From: Bacteroidota bacterium
GTDB lineage: Bacteria; Bacteroidota; Bacteroidia; Cytophagales; Cyclobacteriaceae
Assembly (NCBI GenBank): GCA_023417955.1
Contig: JAEZDW010000032.1
Coordinates: forward strand, 1-7,482
DNA: 7,482 nt
Direction: 5' to 3'
A model generated the notes under the pieces. The model saw nothing but the letters and a program-made list of their open reading frames with translations, did not search any database and was not told the DNA's origin. The translations under genes and the position numbers were made by a program. This document shows positions 5,995 through 7,482 of this stretch, piece after piece. Each line of letters begins with the position of its first letter. Within the stretch, counting starts at the first letter, position 1.

Positions 5995-6758
5995 CCGTTG
6001 TGTTTTCGTTCAAAATCGTCAAGCCGAAAATTCTCTTTTACAAATTCATATCCCGATTGAAACAATATGTTAGCCTTTCCGAGGTCGAATCCACTATAGC
6101 TGCCAAGACCAGGCGGTTCAATTAGAATATCACACATACCTTTACTGATGGTGGTGTTTCCGTTTATGGCAATGAGTAAACTTCGTTCGATCACGCTTCG
6201 GATACTTTTTAGATCAAACTCATCGCTTATGTAATTGCAATGCGATCCAATGATGAAGTCGCACGATTCCCGGATTGGTTTCACCGGAAGGTTATCCATC
6301 AGGCCTCCGTCAACATAGGTACTGCCATTAAGTTCGATTGGATTAAAAAACGCCGGCACACAACATGAAGCAAGCAATGCTGGAATCAATTCGCCTTTGT
6401 CAAAGTAAGCCGGCTTTCCCTTCCTGATATCTGTCGCTGCTATTGTCATGTGTATGCGCAGGCTTTCAAAAGAGTTTTCCGGAAGTACTCTCAGAAGAGC
6501 ATCCTTTAATCCATCCATTGTTAATAAACCCGTCCACTTCCACGCAGGACGCATGGCGGTGAAAAGCCGGGTTGACACAATTGTCTGAAGGATTTCGTCA
6601 GGGGTGTAGCCATGCGCGTATAACGCTCCCACTATTGCACCGGCACTCGTACCGGAGATTCTTTCTATGGTAATGCCCAGTTCAGTCAGCGCCTTGATTA
6701 CGCCGGCATGCGATACGCCTCTTGCTCCCCCACCGGATAAGACAAGTCCGACTTTCAT
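5991..6758 (-). CDS. Patatin-like phospholipase family protein (RssA-type)
   Basis: This 255-residue predicted serine acyl hydrolase of the bacterial patatin family uses a Ser-Asp dyad to cleave acyl esters of lipids. Seen directly are the glycine-rich oxyanion-hole motif GGGARG (9-14), the nucleophile elbow GTSAG (36-40, Ser38) and the catalytic DGG (Asp150). The conserved ASCCVPAFFNP segment precedes the DGG, as in RssA/YlbK-like proteins. There is no signal peptide or membrane segment, so a cytosolic or membrane-peripheral location is likely, and length is normal for the compact single-domain type. It starts 3 nt after the stop of the MBL-fold gene, and its own stop overlaps the hutU start, so all three are probably one operon. 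The physiological substrate is unknown. The link with histidine catabolism may be only shared transcription. Confidence 0.93.
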   Translation of the reverse strand: MKVGLVLSGGGARGVSHAGVIKALTELGITIERISGTSAGAIVGALYAHGYTPDEILQTIVSTRLFTAMRPAWKWTGLLTMDGLKDALLRVLPENSFESLRIHMTIAATDIRKGKPAYFDKGELIPALLASCCVPAFFNPIELNGSTYVDGGLMDNLPVKPIRESCDFIIGSHCNYISDEFDLKSIRSVIERSLLIAINGNTTISKGMCDILIEPPGLGSYSGFDLGKANILFQSGYEFVKENFRLDDFERKHNG

Positions 6759-6761
6759 ATG

Positions 6762-7482
6762 CTAAAGAATCTCTTTCAGCGGAAAGGTCCGGTCTACCCG
6801 AACACCTTTTTCAGTATGCTTCACTGTGCAGCATTCGTTGACGGGATCATGCTCAAGAAACAATACCCAGTTGTTGTCGGCGGCGGCGCGAAGGAATGCT
6901 TCCTTTTCCTGTAAGGTTATCAACGGTCTGACGTCGTAACCCATCACGTAAGGCAACGGAATGTGTCCGACCGAAGGGAGCAGGTCAGCCATAAAACAGA
7001 TGGTGGTTCCACGGTAGTTGATTTTGGGAATCATCATCTTTTCAGTGTGTCCGGATGCCAGGAAAAAGTCGAATTCTGAAAAGGGTGAATGGCCTTCGGG
7101 TATGAACTGAAGGTGACCACTCTCCTGCATAGGCAAAATGTTTTCCTTTAGAAAGCTGGCCTTTTCTCTGGCGTTGGGTTGAACGGCCCATTGCCAGTGC
7201 TCTTCATTACTCCAATATGTTGCCTTGGGAAACGTTAACGCAAGACGATCGCCGTCCTTTTTGACCCCACCGCCACAATGGTCAAAATGCAGGTGTGTGA
7301 GTAACATGTCGGTGATATCTTCCTCTGAGAAGCCAGCTTTCTTTAGGGAACCAGAAAGCGATGCGTCGCCGTGCAGATAGTAGTGACTGAAGAACTTAGC
7401 ATCTTGTTTGTTTCCGAGGCCGTTATCAATAAGGATCAACCGGTTTCCGTCCTCGACGAGCAGACAACGCATTGCCCACGAG
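6762..7482 (-). CDS. MBL-fold metallo-hydrolase, N-terminus beyond window edge
   Basis: This is a metallo-beta-lactamase-fold hydrolase. Counting from the first in-frame ATG (7472), it carries the metal-binding motif THLHFDHCGG (HxHxDH at 60-65), further ligand candidates His142 in SGHTEKMM, Asp163 in FMADLLP and His208 in LEHDP: the full set for a dinuclear metal site. The ATG at 7472 is unlikely to be the true start. The frame stays open to the window edge (codons for S-W-A precede it), and the protein would begin directly in the beta-strand CLLVEDGNRLILIDNG, whereas homologs usually have some 40 more residues before this point. The gene is therefore partial at the 5' end and intact at the 3' end. 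It lies 3 nt upstream of the patatin-like gene. The substrate cannot be told from sequence. The lactonase-like or glyoxalase-like types are possible relatives. Confidence 0.9.
   Translation of the reverse strand, partial: SWAMRCLLVEDGNRLILIDNGLGNKQDAKFFSHYYLHGDASLSGSLKKAGFSEEDITDMLLTHLHFDHCGGGVKKDGDRLALTFPKATYWSNEEHWQWAVQPNAREKASFLKENILPMQESGHLQFIPEGHSPFSEFDFFLASGHTEKMMIPKINYRGTTICFMADLLPSVGHIPLPYVMGYDVRPLITLQEKEAFLRAAADNNWVLFLEHDPVNECCTVKHTEKGVRVDRTFPLKEIL

Noticed and set aside
1..7482. tRNA, rRNA, CRISPR array, riboswitch, or a novel defence or biosynthetic system
   Set aside because: No repeat-spacer pattern, cloverleaf-like segment or long structured leader was seen. All larger stretches are accounted for by the genes listed, and no non-coding gap exceeds about 180 bases.

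Overview
The window looks like a chromosomal segment of a Bacteroidota bacterium, probably from the Cytophagales/Chitinophagales side. This is inferred from the run of small PorT-like beta-barrel proteins with MKK...AQ signal peptides, the long form of urocanate hydratase, promoter-like TTTG / TAnnTTTG elements, and moderate GC content. No 16S or other marker is present, so genus is not claimed. All host genes lie on the minus strand. The only plus-strand gene is the tail of a transposase at the left edge.

Right part (about 3994-7482), read right to left: a metallo-beta-lactamase-fold hydrolase whose N-terminus lies beyond the window edge, a patatin-like phospholipase 3 nt downstream, and urocanate hydratase (hutU) whose ATG overlaps the patatin stop codon (ATGA). 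The tight spacing indicates one transcription unit. The other histidine-degradation genes (hutH, hutI, a formiminoglutamate hydrolase) are not in the window.

Middle and left part (1-3953): six consecutive genes for small secreted outer-membrane beta-barrel proteins. The first (3345-3929) belongs to a different barrel subfamily. The second (2641-3252) is a diverged PorT-like barrel. The last four (1873-2460, 1128-1736, 505-1092 and the broken 78-374) are close paralogs that look like a tandem expansion. Three good intrinsic terminators (2576-2618, 1817-1850, 444-474) divide this array into transcription units. The genes at 1128-1736 and 505-1092 have no terminator between them and probably share a transcript.

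Left edge: the last paralog is cut after 94 codons by an IS66-family element. The end of the transposase reading frame (plus strand, stop at 74-76) and the terminal inverted repeat, whose outer end is GTAAGCCCCGGGTGAAC on the minus strand, place the element/gene junction between bases 92 and 93. The gene's apparent last four residues and stop codon come from the insertion sequence. This is the most notable observation. I do not see a previously undescribed system in the window; the rest is ordinary, well-recognised gene content.
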